Below are positions 25,007 through 33,282 of a stretch of DNA of 64,000 bases, one piece after another; positions within the stretch are counted from its first letter, which is position 1; every line of letters begins with the position of its first letter. This DNA comes from an uncultured Actinomycetes bacterium (GTDB lineage: Bacteria > Actinomycetota > Thermoleophilia > Solirubrobacterales > Solirubrobacteraceae). The DNA is taken from the NCBI GenBank assembly GCA_937888775.1, contig CALAQT010000089.1, positions 31,236 through 95,235 of the forward strand, read 5' to 3'. Both the position numbers and the translations under genes were made by a program. The notes under the pieces are model-generated. The model was not told where the DNA came from. It saw only the letters and a list, made by a program, of their open reading frames with translations, and did not search any database.

Positions 25007-25055
25007 GAACCTGGCCGGAAAAGCGAACTATGCGTGCGCTTTTTCGGCCAGGTTC
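25007..25055. terminator. 19-bp stem hairpin between convergent genes
   Basis: GAACCTGGCCGGAAAAGCG (25007-25025) pairs with CGCTTTTTCGGCCAGGTTC (25037-25055) over 19 bp with one mismatch and an 11-base loop. It sits between the VOC gene (plus, ends 24955) and the membrane protein gene (minus, ends 25092). No T-tract follows, so it would be a T-less actinobacterial terminator or an RNA-processing hairpin. Confidence 0.55.
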
Positions 25056-25091
25056 ACTTTCCGGCCCAGGGCGCGATCAGAATTGGGCCCC

Positions 25092-25418
25092 TCAGAATTG
25101 GGCCCGTCGCAATCCCGGCCGGCGCGCGTCGGAGACCCGCCAGCAGAGAGCGGCGATAGCGGCGGCGACCAGCAGCACGGACGGCCAAGCGCCGATCAGC
25201 AGCCCCAGGCCGTGCGACGCGGCGAACGCGAACAGGCCGGCCGCCGTGAGCTGGGCCGCCGTGCGGCGGCCGTCGCGCCGCAGCCAGATCGCGATGCAGG
25301 TCAGCCCGCAGCCCGCCAGTACGACCCCGCCGAGCGGCCGCGAGCCGGTGGCCACCGCCACGCCGAAGCCGCCGATCAGGCCGGCGGCGGCGATCGGGGC
25401 TGTCGCGATCTGCATCAT
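25092..25418 (-). CDS. small hypothetical membrane protein
   Basis: This 108-residue ORF (ATG 25418) has four hydrophobic segments separated by short polar turns: about residues 7-24, 29-45, 56-72 and 74-92, with basic residues at WLRRDGRRT and the C-terminus. The pattern fits a small polytopic inner-membrane protein. I recognise no family. The stop codon lies inside a 13-bp direct repeat (CAGAATTGGGCCC at about 25078 and 25092). It is 58 bp downstream of nothing on its own strand except the aldo/keto reductase stop at 25477, whose transcript may continue into it? No: both genes are on the minus strand and the reductase is upstream, so co-transcription is plausible. Confidence 0.55.
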   Translation of the reverse strand: MMQIATAPIAAAGLIGGFGVAVATGSRPLGGVVLAGCGLTCIAIWLRRDGRRTAAQLTAAGLFAFAASHGLGLLIGAWPSVLLVAAAIAALCWRVSDARRPGLRRAQF

Positions 25419-25476
25419 CGCGAGATTATCGATGAGGCGGGCCAGCGGCGCACCGATGAGCGAGGCTGATGAGGGC

Positions 25477-26307
25477 TCACCACCACTTGCTCTCGCGCGC
25501 CTGCTCGGTTCCGTCGGTCCGATCGAGTCCGTCGAGCGCCTGGAGATCCTTGTCGGAGAGCGAGAAGTCGAACACCTGGCCGTTTTGCTCGATCCGCTCG
25601 CGGTGGGTGGACTTGGGGATCACCACCGCTTCGCGCTGCAGGGACCAGCGGATCAGGACCTGCGCCGGCGTGCGCTCGAGCCGCTGCGCGATCTCGGTAA
25701 CGGCAGGGTCGTCCAGATGGCGGCCAGTCCCCAGGGGGCTGTAGGCCTCGAGCGCGACATCGCGCTCCCGGCAGGCCGCCAGCAGACCCCGGCGGTATTC
25801 GAACGGGCTGAACTGCACCTGGTTGACCACGGGCGGCGTATGGGCCGACGCGATCACCTGATCGAGCTCCGACACGCTGAAGTTCGAGACGCCGATCGAG
25901 CGGGCGAAGCCGCGCTGGCGGGCTCGCTCCATCCCCGGCCAGGCCCAGGTCGGGCCCCCCTGCGGCCAGTGCACGATGTACAGGTCGACGTTCTCGACCC
26001 CCAGCCGCTCCAGGCTGCGCTGAACCTCTGCCTCCGGGTCCTTGCGGGCTGGATAGAACTTGGTCGTCAGGAACACCTGGGCGCGTGGCACACCGCTGTC
26101 GCGCAGCGCGCGGCCGACGCTCTCTTCGTTGCCGTAGGCCTGGGCGGTGTCGATGTGGCGGTAGCCGAGCTCCAGCGCCCAGCCGACGGCCTGCTCGCAA
26201 TCGGCGCCGTGGGACACCTGCCATACGCCCAGCCCCAGCAGCGGCATGCGTGTCCCGTCGGCTAGGACTCGAACATCGTTCGCAGAGATCACGGTTTCAT
26301 CTGTCAC
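25477..26307 (-). CDS. aldo/keto reductase (2,5-diketo-D-gluconate reductase type)
   Basis: This is an NADPH-dependent reductase with a TIM-barrel fold, 276 residues. The catalytic tetrad is visible: Asp and Tyr in GYRHIDTAQAYGNEESVG, Lys in VFLTTKFYPARKDP and His in DLYIVHWPQGGPTWA. The C-terminal NADP-binding motif VVIPKSTHRERIEQN is also present. Substrates of this branch range from diketogluconate to methylglyoxal and other aldehydes. ATG 26307 is preceded by AGGAGAC. It is divergent from the encapsulin pair, with a 148-bp gap. Confidence 0.92.
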   Translation of the reverse strand: MTDETVISANDVRVLADGTRMPLLGLGVWQVSHGADCEQAVGWALELGYRHIDTAQAYGNEESVGRALRDSGVPRAQVFLTTKFYPARKDPEAEVQRSLERLGVENVDLYIVHWPQGGPTWAWPGMERARQRGFARSIGVSNFSVSELDQVIASAHTPPVVNQVQFSPFEYRRGLLAACRERDVALEAYSPLGTGRHLDDPAVTEIAQRLERTPAQVLIRWSLQREAVVIPKSTHRERIEQNGQVFDFSLSDKDLQALDGLDRTDGTEQARESKWW

Positions 26308-26455
26308 GGTTGTCTCCTGGGTCGTGAGTGGGAGCTGCGGTTTGACTTCAGACGGCTTTGGGTCAGGATGACATCAACGAATCGCCGGCCGGCGCTATCG
26401 GCCTAGGGCTCGCGCCGTGGGCCTAAATTGATCGAGCACGCCGAGAGGAGACGAG

Positions 26456-26854
26456 ATGGGTTTTGACCAATATCACGAGCCACCCGAGGAGCTGGGGCCT
26501 GCCACGCGGACGTTCGCGCGGCTGTGCGCCTCGCTGACCGAGGAGGCCGAAGCGATCGGCTGGTACGAGCAGCGGATCGCCGTCGAGACCGACCGCGAGG
26601 CGCTGGCGGTGATGAGCGATGCCCAGGGCGAGGAGTTCAAGCACTTCAGCATGGACCTGGAGTTCCTGCTGCGCCGTTCGCCCGCCTGGCGTCAGATCGC
26701 CCAGGGCGTGCTGTTCCAGGCCGGCGACATCGTCGAGCACGGCGAGGAGGCCGAGGCCGAGGCCTTCGAAGATGACGATTCAGGAGCGGACGGCGCTGCC
26801 CGCGACGACACGGGCTCGCTGGGGATCGGAAGCCTGAAGGCGATGTCGCGATGA
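26456..26854 (+). CDS. encapsulated ferritin-like protein (EncFtn), encapsulin cargo
   Basis: EncFtn is a ferritin-like ferroxidase that works inside an encapsulin shell; it forms an annular decamer whose iron site lies between subunits. The 132-residue product starts YHEPPEELGPATRTFARLCA and has the two-helix core EEAEAIGWYEQRIAVETDRE and DAQGEEFKHFSMDLEFLLRR, with the Glu and Glu/His ligands at the expected spacing. After an acidic linker (EEAEAEAFEDDDSGADG) the C-terminus reads GSLGIGSLKAMSR, which matches the LGIGxL-type encapsulin targeting peptide. ATG 26456 is preceded by GGAGACG. Its stop overlaps the shell gene start by 4 bp (ATGA), so cargo and shell are coupled. Confidence 0.93.
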   Translation: MGFDQYHEPPEELGPATRTFARLCASLTEEAEAIGWYEQRIAVETDREALAVMSDAQGEEFKHFSMDLEFLLRRSPAWRQIAQGVLFQAGDIVEHGEEAEAEAFEDDDSGADGAARDDTGSLGIGSLKAMSR

Positions 26855-27654
26855 ACCATCTGCTTCGTTCGCTGGCCCCGATCAGCGACGCCACCTGGAA
26901 GCTGCTCGACGACGAGGCCCGTGAGCGGCTCGCCCCGGCGCTGGCGGCGCGCAAGCTGGTCGACTTTTCCGGCCCGCATGGCTGGGAGCACTCGGCGACC
27001 AATCTGGGGCGCACGACGCCGGTCGGCTCGGCTCCCTGCCGCGGGGTCAGCGGCGTCCAGCGCCGCGTCCTGGCGCTGGTGGAGGCCCGGGCTGCGTTCG
27101 AGCTGTCACGCGCGGAGTTGCGCGACTACGACCGGGGTGCGCAGGACGCCGACCTCGCCCCGCTCGACGTGGCCGCCCACCAGATCGCCGTGGCCGAGAA
27201 CGTGGCCGTGTTCCATGGCTGGAGCGAAGCGTCGATCGCCGGCATCGCGGAGGTCTCGCCGCACGAGCCGCTGCCGCTGGGCGAGATCACCGACGGGTAT
27301 CCGCGGCCGGTGGCCGGAGCCGTGGAGACGCTGCTGCACAACGGGATCAGCGGCCCGTACGCGCTGGCGCTCGGCGGCGAGCAGTACCAGCGGGTGGTGC
27401 AGACCGCCGAGCACGGCGGCTACCCGCTGCTCGACCACCTGCGCAAGATCCTCGACGGCCCGATCGTCTGGGCGCCCGGGGTCAGGGGCGCGGTCGTCCT
27501 GAGCACCCGCGGTGGCGACTTTGCCTTCGAGTCCGGGCAGGACCTGTCGATCGGGTACGACAGCCACGACGCCGAGACGGTGCGGCTGTACATCGAGCAG
27601 AGCTTCTCGTTCCACGTGGCCACGCCCGAGGCAGCGGTGGCACTGGTGGTCTGA
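26851..27654 (+). CDS. family 1 encapsulin shell protein
   Basis: Encapsulins have the HK97 phage-capsid fold and self-assemble into protein nanocompartments. The 267-residue product is the classic size and has the family blocks LLRSLAPISDATWKLLDDEA, ARKLVDFSGPHGWEHSATNLGR (first 20 residues being most diagnostic) and ELSRAELRDYDRGAQDADLA. FSFHVATPEAAVALV closes the sequence, close to the family's C-terminus. The N-terminal helix and adjacent groove bind the cargo targeting peptide encoded just upstream. With EncFtn cargo, the compartment should take up Fe(II), oxidise it and store ferric mineral, protecting the cell from iron and oxidative stress. Confidence 0.95.
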   Translation: MNHLLRSLAPISDATWKLLDDEARERLAPALAARKLVDFSGPHGWEHSATNLGRTTPVGSAPCRGVSGVQRRVLALVEARAAFELSRAELRDYDRGAQDADLAPLDVAAHQIAVAENVAVFHGWSEASIAGIAEVSPHEPLPLGEITDGYPRPVAGAVETLLHNGISGPYALALGGEQYQRVVQTAEHGGYPLLDHLRKILDGPIVWAPGVRGAVVLSTRGGDFAFESGQDLSIGYDSHDAETVRLYIEQSFSFHVATPEAAVALVV

Positions 27655-27684
27655 GTCGGTCTCAATCAGCGCTAGGGGCGCGGA

Positions 27685-28137
27685 TCAGGCCACCAGCGCG
27701 GGCTCGAGCTCACGTGAGATCCGACCCAGAGCGGCGTTCAGGGCCCCTGCCGCCAGCAGCGCGTCGGTGGCGCGGGCCACGAGCCGGCCGAGCAGGCCGA
27801 CCCCCGTGACCGCGACGCTGGCGCGCAGCTCGCTGCCCCGCGCCAGCGCCCGCGCGACGTACCGAACGTCGATGCGGATCGGCCCGGTCGCCGTCACGGT
27901 CAGGCAACCGTCGGCGGCCTCGGCGACCTCGACGTCGAACTCCAGGCTGCGCCCGCCGAGCCCGCCGAGCCCGCCGCGCACCCGTACCCGATCACCCGCC
28001 TGCAGCCGATCGCCGTCGAAGTCGACGACCTCGAACGGAATCGGTGCCCACCGCGCGATCGCGTCAGGTTCGGTCAGCAACGCCATGACCTCGTCGGGCA
28101 GTCCCCGCACCTGTGTCTGCGTCGTCCAGGTCCTCAT
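27685..28137 (-). CDS. SRPBCC-family protein (polyketide cyclase/dehydrase-like)
   Basis: This 150-residue protein begins RTWTTQTQVRGLPDEVMALL and contains PDAIARWAPIPFEVVDFDGD, a typical SRPBCC/polyketide-cyclase opening with a helix-grip hydrophobic pocket. A C-terminal helix follows (LLGRLVARATDALLAAGALN). It probably binds a hydrophobic small molecule, but no catalytic residue can be assigned. ATG 28137 is preceded by GTGGAG and a stronger GAGGAGG a little further up; an ATG 24 bp upstream is also possible. It is a single-gene unit convergent with the encapsulin gene, 30 bp away. Confidence 0.7.
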   Translation of the reverse strand: MRTWTTQTQVRGLPDEVMALLTEPDAIARWAPIPFEVVDFDGDRLQAGDRVRVRGGLGGLGGRSLEFDVEVAEAADGCLTVTATGPIRIDVRYVARALARGSELRASVAVTGVGLLGRLVARATDALLAAGALNAALGRISRELEPALVA

Positions 28138-28273
28138 CTCCACACCCTCCTCGGTCCTCATGAATAACGCTGGGCAGCGTCCGAGCGAGGATCGCGGATG
28201 TCGCCGGCCGCGAGGATGATCTTGCGCACACTTCAGGATGATCTTGCCGCCCTCGGCGGGATGGGTCTGGCGC

Positions 28274-29134
28274 TCAGAACAGCTCGCGCCAGCTGAACTG
28301 CGGCGAGTACCCGAGGCCGCTGCGCGCCTTGGTGATGTCCAGCAGCGTGTCGGTGCCCTGCACGCGGTCGGCGACCGGGACACCGGGGAACACCTCGGCC
28401 ATCAGCTCGCGGCTCGGGCGCTTCATCACCGTGTCGGCAGCGGCGATGATGAAGCTGTCGGCGCCGCGGATGTCGGCCTCGAGCGCCAGCCGCACGCTCT
28501 GGGTGACGTGGCTCTCGTCCACGTAGCCCCACAGGTTCCATTTGCGCAGCTGGGGATCGTCCCAGAACGAGGGAAAGCGCTCGTAGTCATCCCGCACCAT
28601 GATGTTGGAGAACCGCAGGCCGATGATCGGGATGGCGCTCCAGCGGTGAAACTGGCGGGCCATCTCCTCGCCGAGCACCTTCGACAGCGCGTAGCTGCTC
28701 TCCGGGAACATGTGGCCCTCGTCGACCGGCGCGTAGTCGGGCGGACGCTCGAACGGCAAACCCAGCGTCGTCTCGCTCGAAGCCCACACCACCCGCGCCA
28801 GCCCGAGGCGGGCAGCGGCCGAGAACACGGCGTGGGTGCTGGTCATGTTGGTGCGAAACACCTGGTCGGCGGTCGCGTGGGCCGGCGACGGAATCGCCGC
28901 CAGGTGCACCACGGCTTCGATCCCGGGCATCCCGTAACCGCCGCTCAGCGCCTCCAGCGCCTGGCCGAAGTCGGTCACGTCGGCCCGCAGGAACGGGATC
29001 GGCGCCTCAGGCGAATAGGAGTCCGGCGAGGGCACGGCGTCGATGTTGAGCACCTCGTGGCCCCGCTCGGCGAGGTCCCGGACGACTACGCGGCCCGCCT
29101 TGCCGCTTCCACCGGTAACAGCGATCTTGGTCAT
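28274..29134 (-). CDS. NAD(P)-dependent epimerase/dehydratase (extended SDR)
   Basis: This is an extended short-chain dehydrogenase/reductase of 286 residues. The N-terminal Rossmann motif is KIAVTGGSGKAGRVVVRDLA, with FLRADVTDF and VVHLAAIPSP as cofactor-contacting blocks. The active site is SSYALSK (YxxxK), with the upstream serine in VVWASSETTLG. A sugar nucleotide or uronate-like substrate is expected for the family; uronate dehydrogenases have similar N-termini. ATG 29134 is the only good start. It stands alone between the SRPBCC gene and the hydrolase. Confidence 0.85.
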   Translation of the reverse strand: MTKIAVTGGSGKAGRVVVRDLAERGHEVLNIDAVPSPDSYSPEAPIPFLRADVTDFGQALEALSGGYGMPGIEAVVHLAAIPSPAHATADQVFRTNMTSTHAVFSAAARLGLARVVWASSETTLGLPFERPPDYAPVDEGHMFPESSYALSKVLGEEMARQFHRWSAIPIIGLRFSNIMVRDDYERFPSFWDDPQLRKWNLWGYVDESHVTQSVRLALEADIRGADSFIIAAADTVMKRPSRELMAEVFPGVPVADRVQGTDTLLDITKARSGLGYSPQFSWRELF

Positions 29135-29215
29135 CGCAAAGCTGTAGCAGACCCGATCCGCATCAGTCGGCGAGCTCGGCCTGGGCGATAACCCGGGACG
29201 GCCTCACTCGCACAT

Positions 29216-30163
29216 TCATCTCGCGGGCCCTGACTCGGAGGATAGGCTCAGACCCTCGACGCTCTCGCCGTGGGAGCGCAGCAGCTCGGTCCAGCGCTCA
29301 GCCGAGAAGGTCGACGACTCCGTCGTCGCCACGAAGTCCTCGACCACGGCGACGAAGCGCTCCGGGTCGTCGAGTTGAGGCAGATGGCCGGCGTCGTCAA
29401 AGATCTCCAGCCGGCTGCCGGGCATCGCGTCGTGGGCTTCTCGCCCGTGCGCGACCGGCAGCATCGCGTCGCGTTCGCCCCAGACGATCAAAGTCGGCAT
29501 ATGCTCGGCCAGATACAGGCGATCGCGCGCATCGACCAGCTGCCCGCGCGTCCCGACGACGCCGCGCAGAGTGCCCAGGAACGCCGTCCTGGTCTCGCGA
29601 TCGCTCAGCGCCGCGTACGTGCGAGCGTAGAACTCGGCAGCCGCGGTTGGACGCAGGCGCAGCGCGCGGCCGGCGCTCGCCGCCAGATTGACCAGCGATC
29701 GGAACGGGGGCGCCGTCAGCGAGAGGAACAGGTCGCTGCCGGGCAGTGCGGCGGCCCGGAGAATCAGGCCGACATCGGGGCCGAGGCCACCGCTGGAGAC
29801 GAGCACGAGGCGCTCGCAGCGCTCGGGGAACTGGTAGGAGAACTGCATCGCGATGCCGCCGCCCAGCGAATGGCCGACCACGGTCGCGCGTTCGATGCCG
29901 AGCGCCCCTTCAAGGTCGCGCAGCGCGTTGGCCAACGCGCCGAGCGAATAGTCGCCGGCGCTCTTGGACGAGCTTCCGTGGCCGGGCAGGTCGACCGCGA
30001 CGACCTGATGCCGTCGGGCGAGACCCTCGAGAACCGGCGCCCAGGTGTGCCAATCCCCGCCGATCCCGTGAACCAGGAGCACGGCGGGGCCTTCGCCACC
30101 GGTGACGTAGGCAAGCTCCCGGCCGTGAAGTCGGAGTGAGCTGTGAGTTAGCGTGGAGGTCAT
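29216..30163 (-). CDS. alpha/beta-fold hydrolase
   Basis: This 315-residue cytosolic hydrolase has the oxyanion-hole motif LLVHGIGGDWHTW, the nucleophile elbow VVGHSLGGGIAMQF, the acid residue block LIVWGERDAML and the catalytic histidine in FDDAGHLPQLDDPERF. The pattern resembles esterases, epoxide hydrolases and meta-cleavage-product hydrolases; the exact substrate cannot be told. ATG 30163 lies at the edge of an inverted repeat shared with the divergent TetR gene, so it is probably the target of that regulator. Confidence 0.9.
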   Translation of the reverse strand: MTSTLTHSSLRLHGRELAYVTGGEGPAVLLVHGIGGDWHTWAPVLEGLARRHQVVAVDLPGHGSSSKSAGDYSLGALANALRDLEGALGIERATVVGHSLGGGIAMQFSYQFPERCERLVLVSSGGLGPDVGLILRAAALPGSDLFLSLTAPPFRSLVNLAASAGRALRLRPTAAAEFYARTYAALSDRETRTAFLGTLRGVVGTRGQLVDARDRLYLAEHMPTLIVWGERDAMLPVAHGREAHDAMPGSRLEIFDDAGHLPQLDDPERFVAVVEDFVATTESSTFSAERWTELLRSHGESVEGLSLSSESGPAR

Positions 30164-30192
30164 GTAAACAGAGGTTACACGACGAGTTACAC
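30163..30192. promoter_or_regulatory. TetR-type operator candidate between divergent genes
   Basis: TGTAA-N7-TTACA (30163-30179) is a perfect inverted repeat that abuts the hydrolase start codon. The half-site GTTACAC occurs at 30174 and again at 30186, 12 bp apart, just before the TetR gene start at 30200. The arrangement is the usual one for a TetR protein that represses both itself and its neighbour. Confidence 0.55.
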
Positions 30193-30199
30193 TCCAACC

Positions 30200-30850
30200 A
30201 TGTCCGCGACTCAGCTACCGCGCGCCGCCGTCCGCCGAGCCCGCGAGCGCAAGATTGTCGACGCGGCCCGGGCACTGTTCGACGAGCGCGGCATGCAGGA
30301 GGCCAGGATCGACTGGATCGCCAGACGAGTCGGCATCAACAAGGCCCTCATCTACCGGCACTTCGCCTCCAAGGAGGAGCTGTTCGCGCTCACCACGACG
30401 ACGTACCTGGACGAGATCGCAGAGCTGCTGCAAGCCGTCGACGAGGACGGCGGCGCCCCCCGTGACCGACTCCGACGCGGCTTTGGGGCGTTTGCCGATT
30501 ACGGGATTGCGCACCCTGCCTTCCTGGACTGCGCGCTGTCGCTGCTGCGCCAGCCTGCCGGTGAGCTGCGCGCCCAGGTCTCCGAAGCAATCTGGCTGCG
30601 CCTGGGCCGGGGGACCGGGGCCTGCGTCGGACGGCTGGCCGACCTGCTGGCCGAGCTGGACGTGGCCGAGCCGGAGCTCCGTGCCAACCAGCTCTACCTC
30701 CAGGCGATCGGGGTTCTGCATCTCGCCCGCTCCGGAGCGGGGGTGCGCCGAAGCGGACCCGACGCCGCCAAGGCGTTTGTGGTGGGCGTCGACGACGTGC
30801 GCAGCGCCTGCGTGGAACTGGCGCTGGCCGCCGTCGGGCCCAGAACCTGA
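30200..30850 (+). CDS. TetR/AcrR-family transcriptional regulator
   Basis: The 216-residue protein has an N-terminal TetR DNA-binding domain: RARERKIVDAARALFDERGM and then IARRVGINKALIYRHFASKE, which is the helix-turn-helix. The remaining 150 residues are the helical ligand-binding and dimerisation domain, with no recognised ligand. It is divergent from the alpha/beta hydrolase with 36 bp between starts that include an inverted repeat. It therefore probably represses the hydrolase gene until a substrate-like ligand binds. Confidence 0.9.
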   Translation: MSATQLPRAAVRRARERKIVDAARALFDERGMQEARIDWIARRVGINKALIYRHFASKEELFALTTTTYLDEIAELLQAVDEDGGAPRDRLRRGFGAFADYGIAHPAFLDCALSLLRQPAGELRAQVSEAIWLRLGRGTGACVGRLADLLAELDVAEPELRANQLYLQAIGVLHLARSGAGVRRSGPDAAKAFVVGVDDVRSACVELALAAVGPRT

Positions 30851-30893
30851 GCTAGGGCTCACGCCAGGTCTTGCCGGTCGCAGCGCTCGGTGT

Positions 30894-31904
30894 TAGATGG
30901 TTGATGCCACGGGACGTGGCTGATTGAAGGGGACATAAGGAAGCGATCGAAGTCGGCGGTGCTCAATAGCCAGCACCGACCGGAAGGGGCCGTGATGGAC
31001 GCCGACCTCGATTCGCTTCTGACCGTGGTGTTCTGCACCGCGGACGATCTCCTGCCGACACCGCCAGGAAACGCGCGACGAATGGTGACCGACGCGGAGG
31101 TCGTCACGCTCGCCGTCGCGCAGGTTCTGCTGGGCTATCACGATTCCGATCGCCGGTTCGTGGCGGCCGCCAGACGCCGGTTGGCGCATCTGTTTCCCGT
31201 GATCCTCGACCAGGACGCCTTCCACAAGCGCCGCGCGCGGCTGGAGAGCGCGATCGAGTGGCTGATCGGCATCTTCGCCTCCCAGAGCCCGGGCTACCAC
31301 GACAATCTGCTGGTGTTGGACTCCACGCCGGTGGAAACCGCCCGCTCGCGCGAAACGGTCAAGCGCGCCGGCGACAGCGCGCTGGCGGACGCGATCGGTG
31401 ATGCCGCGGGCTACGGATACTGCGCCAGCCATTCGCGCTACTTCTATGGGATGCGCCTGCATCTGCTCAGCGCGCTGGACGGAACGCCTCGCGCCGCGAC
31501 CCTGTGGTCTCCCGAACGCGGCGAGCGCGAGGTAGCGATCGGCCTGCTCGCTCGCGGTCTGCGCGGCCCCACCACGGTCGTCGCTGACAAGGGCTACGCC
31601 GGCTCTGAGTTCGAAACGGCCGCAGCCAAGCTCGGCGCAACGATCGTCAGACCCAACCGCAAAGACGAGCCCGGGCAGGCACCCATGATCTCGGGCATCC
31701 GCCAACGCGTCGAATCGATCATCCAAACCACCAAGAGCACCCTCGGCCTGGAACGACACGGCGCCCGCACCCTGCACAACCTCCGCGTGAGGATCTGCGT
31801 TCGCCTGCTCGCCCTCGCTGCCTGCATCAGCCACAACCACCAACTCGGGCTCCCAAGCCGCAACCTCGTCCCCTACACCACATAACCGTGGCATCACTCA
31901 TCTA
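30894..31904 (+). mobile_element. IS982-family insertion sequence, apparently intact
   Basis: The element is about 1.0 kb with imperfect 19-bp terminal inverted repeats: TAGATGGTTGATGCCACGG (30894-30912) and the complement of CCGTGGCATCACTCATCTA (31886-31904), 17 of 19 matching. GGTGT lies directly outside each end (30889-30893 and 31905-31909), consistent with a target duplication. It holds one full-length transposase gene. Its right end touches the end of the neighbouring IS481-like element. Confidence 0.75.
30995..31885 (+). CDS. IS982-like DDE transposase
   Basis: This 296-residue transposase of the IS982/DDE type has LLVLDSTPVETARSRETVKR (first Asp), TTVVADKGYAGSEFETAAAK (second Asp) and GIRQRVESIIQTTKSTLGLE (Glu). 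The N-terminal region has VVTLAVAQVLLGYHDSDRRF. ATG 30995 is preferred to an in-frame start at 30959. The frame is uninterrupted to TAA just inside the right terminal repeat, so it may be active. A degraded relative lies at 33613-34345. Confidence 0.9.
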   Translation: MDADLDSLLTVVFCTADDLLPTPPGNARRMVTDAEVVTLAVAQVLLGYHDSDRRFVAAARRRLAHLFPVILDQDAFHKRRARLESAIEWLIGIFASQSPGYHDNLLVLDSTPVETARSRETVKRAGDSALADAIGDAAGYGYCASHSRYFYGMRLHLLSALDGTPRAATLWSPERGEREVAIGLLARGLRGPTTVVADKGYAGSEFETAAAKLGATIVRPNRKDEPGQAPMISGIRQRVESIIQTTKSTLGLERHGARTLHNLRVRICVRLLALAACISHNHQLGLPSRNLVPYTT

Positions 31905-32972
31905 GGTGTAAGTCCCGTCAAGGTTGTTTCGGCTCGTTGAGGCGAGCGATGGGCGGTTGGTGGCCGAGGGCTGAGTGTTTGCGGTGATGGTTGTAGTGCC
32001 AGAGCCATCCGTCAAGGGCGGCGGTGCGTTCGGTGCTTGAGCGGTAGATCGCGCCGTAGGCCCAGCCGGCCAGGAGGGTGCGGATGAACCGTTGGGCTTT
32101 GCCGTTGGTTTGGGGTCGGTAGGCGCGGGTGCGGAGGTGGCGGATCTCGAGGGGGCGGCAGCGTGGATCGTGGAGCGGTAGGCGCCGCCGTTGTCTGTCA
32201 GGACCCGCTCGACGGTGATGCCGTGGCGGGCGTAGAACGCGACGGCACGTCTGAGAAACCCGATGACGGTGCGCCGGTTCTGATCGGGGAGGACCTCGGC
32301 GTAGGCCAGGCGGGTGCAGTCATCGATCGCGATGTGCACGCACTCCCATCCCACTGTCTGGCGCAAGACGCCAGCGACGTCCTTGCGGCGCGGGCGACTG
32401 CCGCGGTTGGCGATCCCGGTGATCCGGGCGCCAGCGCCACGCTGGATCTTTCCCAGTCGCTTGATGTCGATCTGGATCAGCTCCCCCGGCCGCTCACGCT
32501 CATAGCGCACGGCGGGCTCCAGGCCGAGACGTCCGAGCCTGCCGATCCCGATTCCCGACACGGTCAAAAGCGGCATCTCGAGCACCTCGGCGATCTCCGC
32601 GCCGGTGAACCGCAACCGCCGCAGCGCCGCGATCGCCTCGACCCGCTGCTCACTGGTCCGGTGCGCGATCCGATCCGGTGCCGAGCAGCGATCACGCAGC
32701 CCGGCCTGCCCCTCAGCGCGGTAGCGACCCACCCATTCGCGGGCGCAGCGGACGCTGACGCCGGCGGCCTCGGCCGCCTGCGTCAGCGTCCGCTCCCGCT
32801 CCCGCTCCCGCTCAACCACAGCCAGACAGAGCTCACGACGGCCTTTCAGACTGAGCGCCGCGTTAGCGTGCAGATTCATCCGGTGTCCTCCTTGGTGGGA
32901 CTGAGGTGGCTTGGCAGCTCTCAGCCTCCAAGGAGGCCCGGATGGACCAACCTACTCAGGAACTACACCTAT
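31905..32972 (-). mobile_element. IS481-like insertion sequence, inactivated
   Basis: The ends are similar inverted sequences: GGTGTAAGTCCCG at the left (31905) and CAGGAACTACACC at the right (to about 32971), with about 11 of 14 positions matching when the preceding A is counted. The single transposase gene is frameshifted. A long hairpin (CCTCCTTGG ... CCAAGGAGG, about 32887-32936) lies between the transposase start and the right end. The left end abuts the IS982-like element, and GGTGT at the boundary is shared with the putative target duplication of that element. Confidence 0.65.
31918..32879 (-). pseudogene. IS481-like transposase with frameshift
   Basis: From ATG 32879 the frame encodes an N-terminal helix-turn-helix (TLTQAAEAAGVSVRCAREWV, YRAEGQAGLRDRCSAPDRIA) and an rve integrase core with HIAIDDCTRLAYAEVLPDQN and RVLTDNGGAYRSTIHA. 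At about 32160 a short deletion (7 bases fits the family consensus) shifts the frame. The correct continuation, LEIRHLRTRAYRPQTNGKAQ followed by TLLAGWAYGAIYRSSTERTA and ending LNEPKQP at 31918, is in another frame. The Glu of the DDE triad lies after the break, so the protein is inactive as read. Confidence 0.85.
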
Positions 32973-33099
32973 GCAGCGCCTACACGCGACGGGTCCCGCC
33001 GATCGCCTCACTCGCAGTCCCCGTCGCGCTCGGAATTGGGCGAATGCACAAGTGGCGAGCCCGGCGCTGGCTGCCCGGTCGGCGCCGCTGCTCGCACGC

Positions 33100-33282
33100 G
33101 AGGCTGTCGCACAAACCAAACCGGTTGTACGAATTTGACAATGGCCGTCTTTGCTGACCTCGTGAGAGCCGCCCAGGCGGCACGAGCGGGTCCTTCGCGA
33201 ACCAAATGGTTCAACCCAAAACCGTCACCTTGTGGCAAACCTACAAAAAGTCGACCACGACGTTGGTTTGTGCGACAGCCTC
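33100..33282. mobile_element. 183-bp MITE-like element with perfect 20-bp terminal repeats
   Basis: GAGGCTGTCGCACAAACCAA (33100-33119) is the exact complement of TTGGTTTGTGCGACAGCCTC (33263-33282). ACGC immediately precedes the left end (33096-33099) and immediately follows the right end (33283-33286), a 4-bp direct repeat that looks like a target-site duplication. The 143-bp interior has no plausible ORF. The structure is that of a miniature inverted-repeat element mobilised in trans; no transposase with these ends is in the window. Confidence 0.8.
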
